A stretch of DNA of 64,000 nt from Pseudoalteromonas spongiae UST010723-006 (GTDB lineage Bacteria > Pseudomonadota > Gammaproteobacteria > Enterobacterales > Alteromonadaceae), in NCBI RefSeq assembly GCF_000238255.3, contig NZ_CP011039.1, forward strand, positions 2,343,001 through 2,407,000. The letters are read 5' to 3'. This document shows, in pieces, positions 47,225-56,562 of the stretch. Each line of letters starts with the position of its first letter. Position 1 is the stretch's first letter. The notes below the pieces were generated by a model. It saw only the letters and a program-made list of their open reading frames with translations. It made no database searches and was not told where the DNA came from. A program made the translations under genes and the position numbers.

Positions 47225-48373
47225 ATGGGAAGTCCTGTTTATATTACAGCGATGGCTGACGCTTTACCGAACCAGCCTGTATCAAACAAAGAAATGGAAA
47301 ATCTGCTCGGAATGGCTGGCAATAAACCATCTCGAGCGCGCGCTGTAATTTTGCGAAGCAACAAAATTAAGCAACGTTATTACGCAATCGATCCAGAAAC
47401 CAAAGAAATGACGCACACAAATGCGTCGCTTGCAGCACAAGCAGTAAAAGGCCTTTTTACTGATCCAACTGAACTTAATCAGATTCAAAGTTTAATTGCG
47501 AGTACCAGCCAAGCAGACCAAACATTACCTAACCATGGCGTAATGGTGCATGGTGAATTAAACAATCCGCCCTGCGAGGTGGTTTCAACATCAGGCATTT
47601 GTTTATGTGGTGTTACCGCACTTAAGTATGCCTACCTGAATATTAAAGCTGAAGAAGTTGAGAACAGCGTGGTGGTTGCCAGTGAAATTGCTTCTAGCAT
47701 GATGACTGCTAAAAATTTCGATAAAGAATGCCAGCACAAAGTTGAAACACTTGAACAAAACCCTGAAGTAGCCTTTGAAAAAGACTTCTTACGTTGGATG
47801 CTGTCTGACGGTGCAGGTGCCGCATTTTTACAAAACAAACCCGTGGCGGGACAACTCAATCTGAGAATTGATTGGATTGATATTATTTCGTACGCCAATG
47901 AATTAGAAACCTGTATGTACGCCGGTGCAGTAAAACAAGAAGACGGCCAACTTAAAAGCTGGACCCGTTTTTCTGCAGAAGAAGTGACACAACAGTCGAT
48001 TATGACGGTCAAGCAAGATGTGCGTTTACTGAACGAAAACATTGTAAAATATACCGTAGAAGACGCACTAAGCCGCATCATTGAAAAACGTAAACTCGTT
48101 GCCAGTGATTACGCCTTATTTGTACCTCACTACTCATCGGGTTATTTCAGAGAACGTTTATATGCAGGACTTGAAAACATCGACTTTACGATTCCATACG
48201 AAAAGTGGTACACCAATTTAACTGAGCGCGGCAACACAGGGTCGGCCTCTATTTTCATTATGTTATCGGAGCTACTGCGCTCGAATACCCTTGAAAAAGG
48301 TCAGCAGTTACTTTGTTACATTCCTGAAAGTGGTCGTTTCTCAAGTGGCTTTATGCAGTTAACGGTTGAATAA
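47225..48373 (+). CDS. Ketoacyl-ACP synthase III, DarB-like
   Basis: A 382-residue FabH-type thiolase-fold enzyme. Catalytic positions are the cysteines in TSGICLCGVTAL (residues 126/128), a histidine in LFVPHYSSGYF and an asparagine in ERGNTGSAS. It is larger than housekeeping FabH (about 317). The ATG is preceded by a GGAGAG ribosome site. Together with the preceding flavodoxin-like protein it forms a DarA-DarB-like pair. The aromatising DarC oxidoreductase is not seen in the window. Confidence 0.87.
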   Translation: MGSPVYITAMADALPNQPVSNKEMENLLGMAGNKPSRARAVILRSNKIKQRYYAIDPETKEMTHTNASLAAQAVKGLFTDPTELNQIQSLIASTSQADQTLPNHGVMVHGELNNPPCEVVSTSGICLCGVTALKYAYLNIKAEEVENSVVVASEIASSMMTAKNFDKECQHKVETLEQNPEVAFEKDFLRWMLSDGAGAAFLQNKPVAGQLNLRIDWIDIISYANELETCMYAGAVKQEDGQLKSWTRFSAEEVTQQSIMTVKQDVRLLNENIVKYTVEDALSRIIEKRKLVASDYALFVPHYSSGYFRERLYAGLENIDFTIPYEKWYTNLTERGNTGSASIFIMLSELLRSNTLEKGQQLLCYIPESGRFSSGFMQLTVE

Positions 48374-48375
48374 CG

Positions 48376-48807
48376 GTGAAAAAAGATCAAGTCCCTCAGG
48401 ACAATTCAAAAATTTACCAAGGGCAATCAAAGCTGGTATATGCCGTTGATGAAACGGGTCATTATGCCGGTGTAAAGTCGTCTGGCTGGGATGTCGAATC
48501 ATTTGCCACCCAGTATGCTGTTGACGATCTTAATCAACAAGCCGAAGATACGTTAGCCGAGGTCCAGCAAGGCAAGGTTTCTGCACTTAAGTACCATATG
48601 CTTTGCGCACGTCACGATGTGTTATCCCTATCTCAAGTTACGGGCTTTTTTCAGTGGCAAATAAAACGCCATTTTAAGCCGCGCGTATTTAACACACTTT
48701 CAGCCAAAGCCCTCGCCCGTTACTGCGAGGCACTTGCCATTACCGAACAACAATTAAAGGAAATACCAGAGCAACATGACGCCAGTTTTAAACAACCTAG
48801 TGCATAA
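48376..48807 (+). CDS. Hypothetical protein of the biosynthetic cluster
   Basis: A 143-residue soluble protein with a GTG start, two bases after the KAS III stop. Not recognised. It has a helical C-terminal half (VSALKYHMLCARHDVLSLSQ then TGFFQWQIKRHFKP and ALARYCEALAITEQQLKEIP) that resembles a helix-turn-helix fold, but I cannot assign it. Tight coupling (overlap of 32 bases with the BtrH-like gene) implies a role in the same pathway. Confidence 0.75.
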   Translation: MKKDQVPQDNSKIYQGQSKLVYAVDETGHYAGVKSSGWDVESFATQYAVDDLNQQAEDTLAEVQQGKVSALKYHMLCARHDVLSLSQVTGFFQWQIKRHFKPRVFNTLSAKALARYCEALAITEQQLKEIPEQHDASFKQPSA

Positions 48808-49786
48808 CCAATCTTCACATTGCGAAAGTGGCGTTGTATCAAATATGCTATCAACCAATGGCTTCAACATTTCTGAGCCAATGGCGTTTGGTATTTCATC
48901 GGCAATGAGCTTTGCCTATTTGCCATTCGTTAAAGTAGCCGGTATGCCACTGATTGCTTATCGCATGCCACCAAAAACCATTATTAATACAGTGACTAAA
49001 AAGCTTGGCATTACCTTGCACCGAGAAAAATTCTCAAGTGCTGACAAAGGTATGGCAAAACTAGATGAGGTTTTAGCCGAAGGCAAAGTAGTTGGTTTAC
49101 AAACCTCAGTTTATTGGCTGCCCTACTTCCCTGATGAAATGCGCTTTCACTTTAACGCACACAATTTAATGGTTTACGGAATTGATGCTAACGATCACTA
49201 CCAAATTAGTGACCCTGTTTTTGAACATACTGTAACCTGCCCTAAACGTGATTTAGAAAAAGCACGCTTTAGTAAAGGTGCACTTGCACCAAAAGGCTTA
49301 ATGTATTGGGTTGATAATGTGCCAAAAGAAGTCGATTTAACACCACATATTTATTCTGGCATAAAGAAAACAGCAAAAATGATGGCTGGTTTACCAGTTC
49401 CGGGCATTAACTTGTTTGGCACCCAAGGTATGGAAAAGTTAGCGAAAGATATTGAAAGACTCGATCGCAAACCAAAGAAATGCCGTCATTTATTCTTGGC
49501 GCATATTGTACGAATGCAAGAAGAAATCGGCACAGGTGGCGCTGGTTTTCGCTTTATGTTTGCCAGCTTTTTAGATGAAGCTGCAAACTATACAAACAAT
49601 CAAGCAATGTTTGAAGCATCGCAAATGGCAACTGAAATCGGTGATAACTGGCGTAACCTTGCGTCGCTTGCTGTTAATCACTGCCGCAGTAAGACACCTG
49701 TACCACTTAGCGATATCGCGGCGCAGTTACGTGATTGCGCTAAGCAAGAAACAGAACTTAGAGCCCGCTTACTGGCAATTAAATAA
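48776..49786 (+). CDS. BtrH-like acyltransferase (BtrH_N-DUF4872)
   Basis: A 336-residue protein. The N-terminal BtrH_N domain has a papain-like set: Cys16 in NQSSHCESGVVSNML, a histidine in FNAHNLMVYGID and an aspartate in QISDPVFEH. The C-terminal half, from KKTAKMMAGLPVPGINLFG on, matches the DUF4872 arrangement. In butirosin biosynthesis BtrH transfers an acyl chain from an ACP to an amine. A similar transfer from the cluster's ACP is a fair inference. It is the last gene of the cluster. Confidence 0.82.
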   Translation: MTPVLNNLVHNQSSHCESGVVSNMLSTNGFNISEPMAFGISSAMSFAYLPFVKVAGMPLIAYRMPPKTIINTVTKKLGITLHREKFSSADKGMAKLDEVLAEGKVVGLQTSVYWLPYFPDEMRFHFNAHNLMVYGIDANDHYQISDPVFEHTVTCPKRDLEKARFSKGALAPKGLMYWVDNVPKEVDLTPHIYSGIKKTAKMMAGLPVPGINLFGTQGMEKLAKDIERLDRKPKKCRHLFLAHIVRMQEEIGTGGAGFRFMFASFLDEAANYTNNQAMFEASQMATEIGDNWRNLASLAVNHCRSKTPVPLSDIAAQLRDCAKQETELRARLLAIK

Positions 49787-49953
49787 CCCAGATATTAGTA
49801 AGTAATTTCTTTATTACTGCCAACCTTAAGCCTATGTGTCGAGTTGTTTACAACCACTGCCATAGGCTTTTAGCATAAATACCTATTGCAACTAAACTGT
49901 GCTATCGTTGACCTATAAATCTAATAATATTCGATATTGAATGTGTAACAGCT

Positions 49954-52242
49954 ATGGCGAGCCGAATTAATTTTCTCAGTGTTGCGATACTTTTAGCTAT
50001 TTCAGCTCAAGCAAATCATGCTGACGCTATTGATTACGATTTAGAATCTCTACAAGCACTTAGCTTAAAAGACTTGCTCAATGTGCAAGTGCAAACTGCT
50101 AGCCGCAAAAAGCGCTCACTTCTTGATGCCCCCGCAAATATTAAAATAGTCACCGCAGAGCAAATAAAGCAACGTGGATACCAAAACCTGATTGATATCT
50201 TACGTGATGTACCCGGTTTTGATTTTAGCAATCACTATGATGGTGCTGGGGAATACACTAGCCACAGTATCAATCGTGGGATCGGTGGCACCCCAGGTAA
50301 TGTGCAATTGCTCATTATGATTGACGGCATTGTACAAAACCATATCGCATTTAATTGGTCGCAGCCTTGGGGCAATCAGCAAATTCTCGCTGATATTGAA
50401 CGCATTGAAATAGTACAAGGCCCAGGCTCTGCAAGTTATGGTGCCAATGCGTATTCGGGCGTTGTTCACTTTATTACAAAAAGTGCCGCAAACACATCAG
50501 GGCAGCGCATGAGCTTACTTGCCGGAGAGCACGGCACACAGTCTGCGCAGTTTATGCTTAACCATCAACTTTCAGAATTGCGCTTGCAACTTGCTGGTCG
50601 TTATTTTAAACGCGATGGAGATTCAGGGCTTGAAAGCTACGACCCTGCAGGCTACTTTGCCAATCATTTATTTCCGAATTATCAACTACAGAGTTATAAC
50701 GCCAACGGCTACACCACAAATACGCCACACCCATTTGCTAACCAATATCAAGGCGCGGGATTTAATAACCAAAGCGATGATTCAGCATTAAGAGGTAAAC
50801 TAGTTTGGCAAAATCCACATCAGTATAAGCGTGGCATTCAACTCATTAAGGTAGGCTTTAATACTTGGCAGCAGGAACAAGGTCTCGGCAGCTATGTAAC
50901 AGGTTTTGAATACCAAACACGCGATGCATCGTATAAAAAGCACCAAAGCGCACAGCACTATTACTTAGATTTTGACTATCAATATTCGCCCGAGCTGATA
51001 TTGCAAACGCGGATATGGCAAAGAGAAAACGAACAAAAACCCGATACCGGCTTTAAGTACAGCTATCGCTTTGTAGATTTAATAAAAAGTTATCATAGCG
51101 TGAGTGAGCAACGCGCATTTGAACAACAACTCAATATCTCAAAGCTATACGATATAGACTGGCAAATTGGTTATCGCTTAATGCGCTCAAAGAAAATGGG
51201 CCAAGTGGTTTCGCTCGGCGATTATCAAATAGGTCAACAAGCTTCAACATCATCTGATTGGTTAGCGGCAGAGGCTGGATTAGGACTCAATGTATACAGC
51301 GAATACCCTCTTGAGCATGTTGATGAACAAGCGGTGTATGTAGAAGCCCAAGGCTACCTAAATGATCGTCTAAATTACACCTTAGGAATGCGCTATGACC
51401 ACAGTGATGCCTACGGCGGAACAACGAACCCAAGAGCTGCAATTAACTATAACGCCAGCCAGAGCTTAGTGTTTAAACTGCTCTATGGACAAGCCTTCCG
51501 CGAGCCAAGTATTTTTGAGCTCAATGATGAGTTTCGTGGCAATCCAAACCTAAAACCAGAACAAGTCAGAACCACTGAGCTTGTTAGCCATTATTTTTAC
51601 GAACAGCAAAAACACCAGTTAGATATAAAGACAGCATTCTACTACAGCCAAGAAGATAACCGTATTAGGCTAGATATTAGTGATGAGAATAATAATTTCC
51701 GCTACGACACTAGCAGAACAGTGAGCTATGAAAACGCAAAACACAGCGACTATTGGGGCATCACGTTAGATACGAGTTATACCTACAATCAAAGTATATC
51801 GGCGTACTTTAATTATCATTACTCCGATGGCGACCAAGATTTAACAGCGAATGCGCTTAATCACACCACAGATCACAAAATTAATTGGGGCATTAATTAC
51901 CGCGTTATGCCAAACCTTACAATTGACTTACGCGCAAATCACCTAATCAATCGCAATGCACCAACCAGTAACGCTTATTTTGATAAGCATGCACCTAGTT
52001 TATCGCTATATAACTTAGTGCTATCAGCACCAAATTTAACAATTTCGGGCATAAACCTTACACCACAACTCATTGTTAAAAACCTATTTGATAAAAAATA
52101 CACCTTGGTTGGTAGGCAAGATGGCGCCAGCGACATTAATGAGTATGATATTGAGCGAAATGCCGATCCTCAGGGTTTCACACCAGCCTATCACCCGCAA
52201 ATGGGACGCACCCTAGCGTTACAAGTATTGGTAAGCTTTTAA
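49954..52242 (+). CDS. TonB-dependent outer-membrane receptor
   Basis: A 762-residue receptor with a signal peptide (MASRINFLSVAILLAISAQA), then SLKDLLNVQVQTASRKKRSL, a plug domain (VTAEQIKQRGYQNLIDILRD, PGSASYGANAYSGVVHFITK) and a long beta-barrel ending in aromatic LALQVLVSF. The SL-x-DLL-N-V-x-V-x-T-A-S-R opening is shared with a subgroup found next to signalling proteins. It is followed by a YfiR-like protein (opposite strand) and a hybrid kinase. The ligand is unknown. It may belong to that module or serve the neighbouring biosynthetic cluster. Confidence 0.9.
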   Translation: MASRINFLSVAILLAISAQANHADAIDYDLESLQALSLKDLLNVQVQTASRKKRSLLDAPANIKIVTAEQIKQRGYQNLIDILRDVPGFDFSNHYDGAGEYTSHSINRGIGGTPGNVQLLIMIDGIVQNHIAFNWSQPWGNQQILADIERIEIVQGPGSASYGANAYSGVVHFITKSAANTSGQRMSLLAGEHGTQSAQFMLNHQLSELRLQLAGRYFKRDGDSGLESYDPAGYFANHLFPNYQLQSYNANGYTTNTPHPFANQYQGAGFNNQSDDSALRGKLVWQNPHQYKRGIQLIKVGFNTWQQEQGLGSYVTGFEYQTRDASYKKHQSAQHYYLDFDYQYSPELILQTRIWQRENEQKPDTGFKYSYRFVDLIKSYHSVSEQRAFEQQLNISKLYDIDWQIGYRLMRSKKMGQVVSLGDYQIGQQASTSSDWLAAEAGLGLNVYSEYPLEHVDEQAVYVEAQGYLNDRLNYTLGMRYDHSDAYGGTTNPRAAINYNASQSLVFKLLYGQAFREPSIFELNDEFRGNPNLKPEQVRTTELVSHYFYEQQKHQLDIKTAFYYSQEDNRIRLDISDENNNFRYDTSRTVSYENAKHSDYWGITLDTSYTYNQSISAYFNYHYSDGDQDLTANALNHTTDHKINWGINYRVMPNLTIDLRANHLINRNAPTSNAYFDKHAPSLSLYNLVLSAPNLTISGINLTPQLIVKNLFDKKYTLVGRQDGASDINEYDIERNADPQGFTPAYHPQMGRTLALQVLVSF

Positions 52243-52339
52243 TCGACTATTTAAATGAAATTGAAAAGGTAGTTAAGCACGTTAGTACTTATTAAGAGGC
52301 GTGTGAAATAAAAGGGTTAATTGTTTAACCTAATAGCGG

Positions 52340-52885
52340 TTAGTTATAAAGCGTTGCAATATCGAGCACAGTTTTATCCCAGCTAAGTCCTGTTGCATCA
52401 CTGCTCTTTTTATTAAGAAAGAACATTGGGCGGCCATTTTTAACACTTAGCCCCAATGTAATGCCCTGCTTTACCAAATCAATTTCATTAGTCACCAGCA
52501 AGCTATTAAACTTCAAACTATAAATAAGTGCATCACTTAAATTTACTTGGCTATCAAGGTAAATAATATCGTAAGCTTTGTTTGGCAGTGTGTTACCAAA
52601 CTTAATATCACCTAGCTGCTCGTTGCGCTGTTTGGCCTTTAGTAAATTAAACGCCTGGAACACTGCTTGGTCATTAATAACAAAAATAGAAAGCTTAGGC
52701 TTAACTGACAATGCCTTTTCATATGGCATTAACTTGGAAAGTAATACAACCTGCAAATTTGCCGGCAATTCACTGGCCATGCAAAATGTTGATACGCTGA
52801 AAAGCACTAACGATAGTACGAATAGCCGTTTTAACTTATTAACTGAGTTTAGCAACACTGTTCGACTATCATCTTGCAGTAACAC
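52340..52885 (-). CDS. YfiR/DUF4154-like periplasmic protein
   Basis: A 181-residue exported protein; the hydrophobic segment LKRLFVLSLVLFSVSTFCMA is the signal peptide, so the true N-terminus may be one of the later starts, though no other ATG is convincing. The fold order (LQVVLLSKLMPYEKAL, LSIFVINDQAVF, DIIYLDSQV, SLLVTNEIDLVKQGITLGL) follows YfiR/HmsC proteins, periplasmic regulators of c-di-GMP or kinase partners. Identity is inferred from pattern only. Confidence 0.65.
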   Translation of the reverse strand: MLLQDDSRTVLLNSVNKLKRLFVLSLVLFSVSTFCMASELPANLQVVLLSKLMPYEKALSVKPKLSIFVINDQAVFQAFNLLKAKQRNEQLGDIKFGNTLPNKAYDIIYLDSQVNLSDALIYSLKFNSLLVTNEIDLVKQGITLGLSVKNGRPMFFLNKKSSDATGLSWDKTVLDIATLYN

Positions 52886-52965
52886 TTACACATAATGCTT
52901 ATTTGATACTCCTTTTCGATAAGCTATCGTATTCCAAAACGACAATGCAACATACATGCAAATTA

Positions 52966-52995
52966 TTGTACTGATTGTAATTATATTCTTATACT
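52966..52995 (+). promoter_or_regulatory. Candidate sigma-70 promoter of the hybrid kinase gene
   Basis: TTGTAC (52966-52971) and TATACT (52990-52995) with 18-base spacing lie 54 bases before the chosen ATG at 53049. Confidence 0.4.
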
Positions 52996-53048
52996 AGTAC
53001 AAAAATATGCTAGATTATAGAAGAACTTTTGCTGAAAAATGGAAAACG

Positions 53049-55721
53049 ATGAATAACAACAAGTTGAGTGTAAGACTGCTGTGGTATATTACTCCCCTTG
53101 TGATTATTCCTATGGCAATTCAAGGGGTGTTCTCCCTTTCCAACGTTACCAGTTCTTCTGAAAAACAAGCCGAAGCAATTGTTACACGCTTTGTCGAACA
53201 GCAAGTATCAAAAAGCCAAAATTACACACAGCTATACAGTTCCATTATTGAGTTACTTTCCGCCTCGCCCGACCTCAGCCAGTATTTAATTTACAGTTAC
53301 GATGAGCGCAATCGTCCATCAAAACAGCGAACACAATTAGTCTCGGCACTGGTGGATGAATTTGGTAACTACGTCGATTCATTTTCTCATATACTCAGCA
53401 TTGGTGTAATTAACCCGCAAGGCGAAGTACTAAGTTACTATCCCAAAGCGGTGCTTGAAACACGGGAAAGTTACCCGTTTAGCGAACAGCTGAAAAATAG
53501 CCGCAAACAACAAAATTTGTTTTTCGTTACAGAGAACGACAACACCTCGATTTACCTAACCTATCGCTTATTTGATTCACGATTTACGCTCGACTCACCC
53601 AAAGTCTTGGGATATTTAATTTTTCATATCAATAACAGTGAAATTGCGAAAAGTGTTGCCAATAACTACTTTTCTGACACGGTCAATTTCATTATGGATA
53701 GTTCAGGTAAAATCCTATTCTGCAATCAAGTTGATATTAATAACCGCTATGTATCTGAATTTGAGCTGCAATTACTGAAAAAAACAGCCAATACTGGCCT
53801 TTTTAGTCAAGTGGCACTGCGTACGTTAGCTGATGAGAAGCGTATGATCTTAGCGCATTCAATGGGCAATGATTTATACTTTGTGACCGCGCTAAATAAG
53901 GAGTCTCTCTATAAAGCAGGTAAAACCATAACCATGTACACCGCATTATTAATTCTTGCGACTGCGGTATTTTTACCTGGCATTATTTTCTTAGTTGTAC
54001 GTCGCATGCTTTTAAAGCCGATTGAGTCACTTGCCGAAGCTAGCCACAAAGTGGGAGACGGTAACCTCAACGTCAAACTACCAATCGACCGCAGTGACGA
54101 ATTAGGTATGTTATTTCAAGATTTTAACCATATGGTTAATCAAATTAAGCAATACCAAAATGAATTACTCGACTACCGTGAGCACTTAGAAGAAAAAGTT
54201 GTTACGCGTACTCAAGCCATCGCAAAAATTAACAAAAAGCTCGAAAAAGCAATAATTGAAGCTGAGCAAGCTAACCATTTGAAAAGCCGTTTCCTTGCCA
54301 ATATGAGCCATGAAATTCGCACGCCACTTACGGCAATTATGGGCTTTACCGAAACCATCTTAACGCAAGAATCAAATAACAAAAAAGCCAAGTATTTAAG
54401 TACCGTATTGCGCAACTCTAAGCACTTGCTTGAGCTTATTAATAACATTCTCGACCTTTCTAAAATTGAAGCCGATAAACTCGAAGTTGAAACACGTGCA
54501 TTGGAGCTTATTCCGTTTATTAACGATATTAAAAGCGTGATTGAGCCAATGGCGACGGATAAGAAGCTTACTTTAAGCCTAAATATCGAATACCCGTTAC
54601 CAAGCATTATTCATAGCGATGAAACGCGTCTTAAACAAATACTGCTCAATATTTGTAGCAACGCCGTTAAGTTTACCGAAAAAGGCGAAGTGGCATTAAA
54701 CGTTCGTTATTCACCTTCAACTGAGAAACTAATCTTTACCGTGATTGATAGTGGTATCGGTATGTCACAACAAGAACAAGAACGCGCCTTTAAACCATTT
54801 GAGCAAGCCGACATCAGTACTACTCGTAAGTTTGGTGGTACAGGGCTAGGTTTATGTATCGCTAAAAACTTAGCACAGATATTGGGTGGCGATATCACTG
54901 TAAACAGCAAGCTAAGCGAAGGCAGTACCTTTGAAATAATCGTGGCAACAAACAATCAAAATCAACAAATTACCATGATTAACAGCGCCGATTCAGCTCA
55001 AGCAATGTTAAAAGAAGAAGACACAACCCATGCCCAGCAATTTGAAGGAAACATTTTGGTCGCGGAAGATAATAAAGACAACCAAGACCTGATCCGCTTA
55101 TTGCTCAGTCAATGGGGCATCTCACCTGACTTTGCCAATAATGGCGCAGAAGCAGTAGAGCAAGCATTAACCAATGATTACGACCTCATCCTAATGGATA
55201 TGCAAATGCCGGTAATGGGTGGCTTAGAAGCGACGGAAATGCTGCGTAATGCAGCCTTTGATGGGCCAATTGTTGCGCTAACGGCAAACGTAATGAAAAA
55301 CGATGTTGACGCTTACCTAGAAGCAGGGTGTAACAAGGCGCTTGCAAAGCCAATTGATAAATCACAGCTTGAACAAACATTACAACAATTTTTGGCACTT
55401 GATCGCAGCAGTCAGCAAAACTGGGAAGAGTTATTCCAAGGCGAGCGTTTTAAACAAATCAGTAGCAATTACAAAGCTAAACTACCTAATTTATTAGAAC
55501 AAATCGCTCATTTAAATGAGCAACAAGATCTCAATGAATTACTCGCATTAGCCCACAGCATCAAAGGCAGCGCGGGTTGTTTTGGCTTTAATCATATTAG
55601 TGATGCCGCCGCGGAATTAGAATCTTGTATTCGCGACCATAATGAAGATGGCCTTGATTATCATATTCTCAAACTTGAGCAAGCAATTATATTTATTCTT
55701 AATCTAAAAGAGGAAGATTAG
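53049..55721 (+). CDS. Hybrid sensor histidine kinase with HPt domain
   Basis: A membrane kinase of about 890 residues. It has a TM (LLWYITPLVIIPMAIQGVF), a periplasmic Cache-like sensor, a second TM (LLILATAVFLPGIIFLVV), HAMP and HisKA (RFLANMSHEIRTPLTAIMGF, His about 420). HATPase_c follows (N-box LLNICSNAVKFTEKG, G-box GGTGLGLCI), then REC (VAEDNKDN about 670, LILMDMQMP about 714, ALAKPIDKS) and a C-terminal HPt (LAHSIKGSAGCFGF about 833). The ATG at 53049 has a GGA ribosome site; the upstream ATG at 53007 does not. No output regulator is adjacent. Confidence 0.92.
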   Translation: MNNNKLSVRLLWYITPLVIIPMAIQGVFSLSNVTSSSEKQAEAIVTRFVEQQVSKSQNYTQLYSSIIELLSASPDLSQYLIYSYDERNRPSKQRTQLVSALVDEFGNYVDSFSHILSIGVINPQGEVLSYYPKAVLETRESYPFSEQLKNSRKQQNLFFVTENDNTSIYLTYRLFDSRFTLDSPKVLGYLIFHINNSEIAKSVANNYFSDTVNFIMDSSGKILFCNQVDINNRYVSEFELQLLKKTANTGLFSQVALRTLADEKRMILAHSMGNDLYFVTALNKESLYKAGKTITMYTALLILATAVFLPGIIFLVVRRMLLKPIESLAEASHKVGDGNLNVKLPIDRSDELGMLFQDFNHMVNQIKQYQNELLDYREHLEEKVVTRTQAIAKINKKLEKAIIEAEQANHLKSRFLANMSHEIRTPLTAIMGFTETILTQESNNKKAKYLSTVLRNSKHLLELINNILDLSKIEADKLEVETRALELIPFINDIKSVIEPMATDKKLTLSLNIEYPLPSIIHSDETRLKQILLNICSNAVKFTEKGEVALNVRYSPSTEKLIFTVIDSGIGMSQQEQERAFKPFEQADISTTRKFGGTGLGLCIAKNLAQILGGDITVNSKLSEGSTFEIIVATNNQNQQITMINSADSAQAMLKEEDTTHAQQFEGNILVAEDNKDNQDLIRLLLSQWGISPDFANNGAEAVEQALTNDYDLILMDMQMPVMGGLEATEMLRNAAFDGPIVALTANVMKNDVDAYLEAGCNKALAKPIDKSQLEQTLQQFLALDRSSQQNWEELFQGERFKQISSNYKAKLPNLLEQIAHLNEQQDLNELLALAHSIKGSAGCFGFNHISDAAAELESCIRDHNEDGLDYHILKLEQAIIFILNLKEED

Positions 55722-55824
55722 GGCTAGCTAAATATGTGGTTAGGTATAGCGTTGTAAGGGGAATGCTTAACCCAAAATAATGATTCGTTATCTAGATGAA
55801 TTAATGAAGCAGCTGTTTTTATAA

Positions 55825-56271
55825 CTAAAAACTAAGCGCCATTAATATCGCGTCTTCACGACCAAACTCGCTCGGATAGTAATTTTTACGCACACCTGTT
55901 TCAACAAAATCAAATGCAGTGTAAAGATGAATAGCGGCTAGATTCGACTGTCGCACTTCTAAAAATACATTCTCGCCATTTGCCGCTTTTACAACACCCA
56001 ACAAATGAGTAAGCATAGCTTTAGCAAGCCCTTTACCTTGATATTCAGGGTTAACACAAATATCCATCAGGGTATAATCAGGGCCTACTTGCTCTAAAAT
56101 GTAAAAGCCTTTCAGAGCATTATTATCAAAGTATCCATACGCGCTGTAACGCCCCAACAAACACGATGCCATTAGTTTTTCAGACATAGGAAAAGCATGG
56201 CATTGCTGTTCAATAGCCATTAAATTCTGCAAATAGGTTTGGTCTAATTTTACGATTAAATCTGTTGCCAT
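55825..56271 (-). CDS. rimI: Ribosomal-protein-alanine N-acetyltransferase
   Basis: GNAT of about 148 residues that acetylates the N-terminal alanine of ribosomal protein S18. Motif A has DICVNPEYQGKGLAKAMLTH, and VFLEVRQSNLAAIHLYTAFDF and the NYYPSEFGREDAILM end are typical RimI features. The ATG at 56271 overlaps holD by 16 bases. A GTG at 56283 would lengthen it by four residues. The holD-rimI pairing is as in E. coli. Confidence 0.92.
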   Translation of the reverse strand: MATDLIVKLDQTYLQNLMAIEQQCHAFPMSEKLMASCLLGRYSAYGYFDNNALKGFYILEQVGPDYTLMDICVNPEYQGKGLAKAMLTHLLGVVKAANGENVFLEVRQSNLAAIHLYTAFDFVETGVRKNYYPSEFGREDAILMALSF

Positions 56272-56513
56272 AACGTGTGCCACAATGCTTTTTTTTGTTC
56301 GCCGGTTAATCCCAAATTATTTACTTTTACTAATCCTGCGCTTATTTCAAAAGGCACATTAAGATCAGTAAACACTAGCTTAAATCCGGCTGATTCTAGC
56401 ATCAAATTAAGGTCAATTTGTAACTGAGCGTTGTTTTGCTGGATTAAATTGTCGCTTTGTTTGAGCTGAAGCAATTCTATATCAAAAATTGTAGCTAACC
56501 AGTTTGTAACCAT
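56256..56513 (-). CDS. holD: DNA polymerase III psi subunit-like protein
   Basis: An 85-residue protein upstream of and overlapping rimI, the normal place of holD. Sequence support is modest: MVTNWLATIFDIELLQLK at the start and the C-terminal LTGEQKKALWHTLWQQI. It is much shorter than E. coli psi (137), lacking most of the later residues. It may be a minimal psi or a fast-evolving one. The assignment is chiefly by context. Confidence 0.65.
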   Translation of the reverse strand: MVTNWLATIFDIELLQLKQSDNLIQQNNAQLQIDLNLMLESAGFKLVFTDLNVPFEISAGLVKVNNLGLTGEQKKALWHTLWQQI

Positions 56514-56562
56514 AATGACAAAAAGATTATAAATTTAGAAAGTAAGAAGGTAATAAAAGAAG

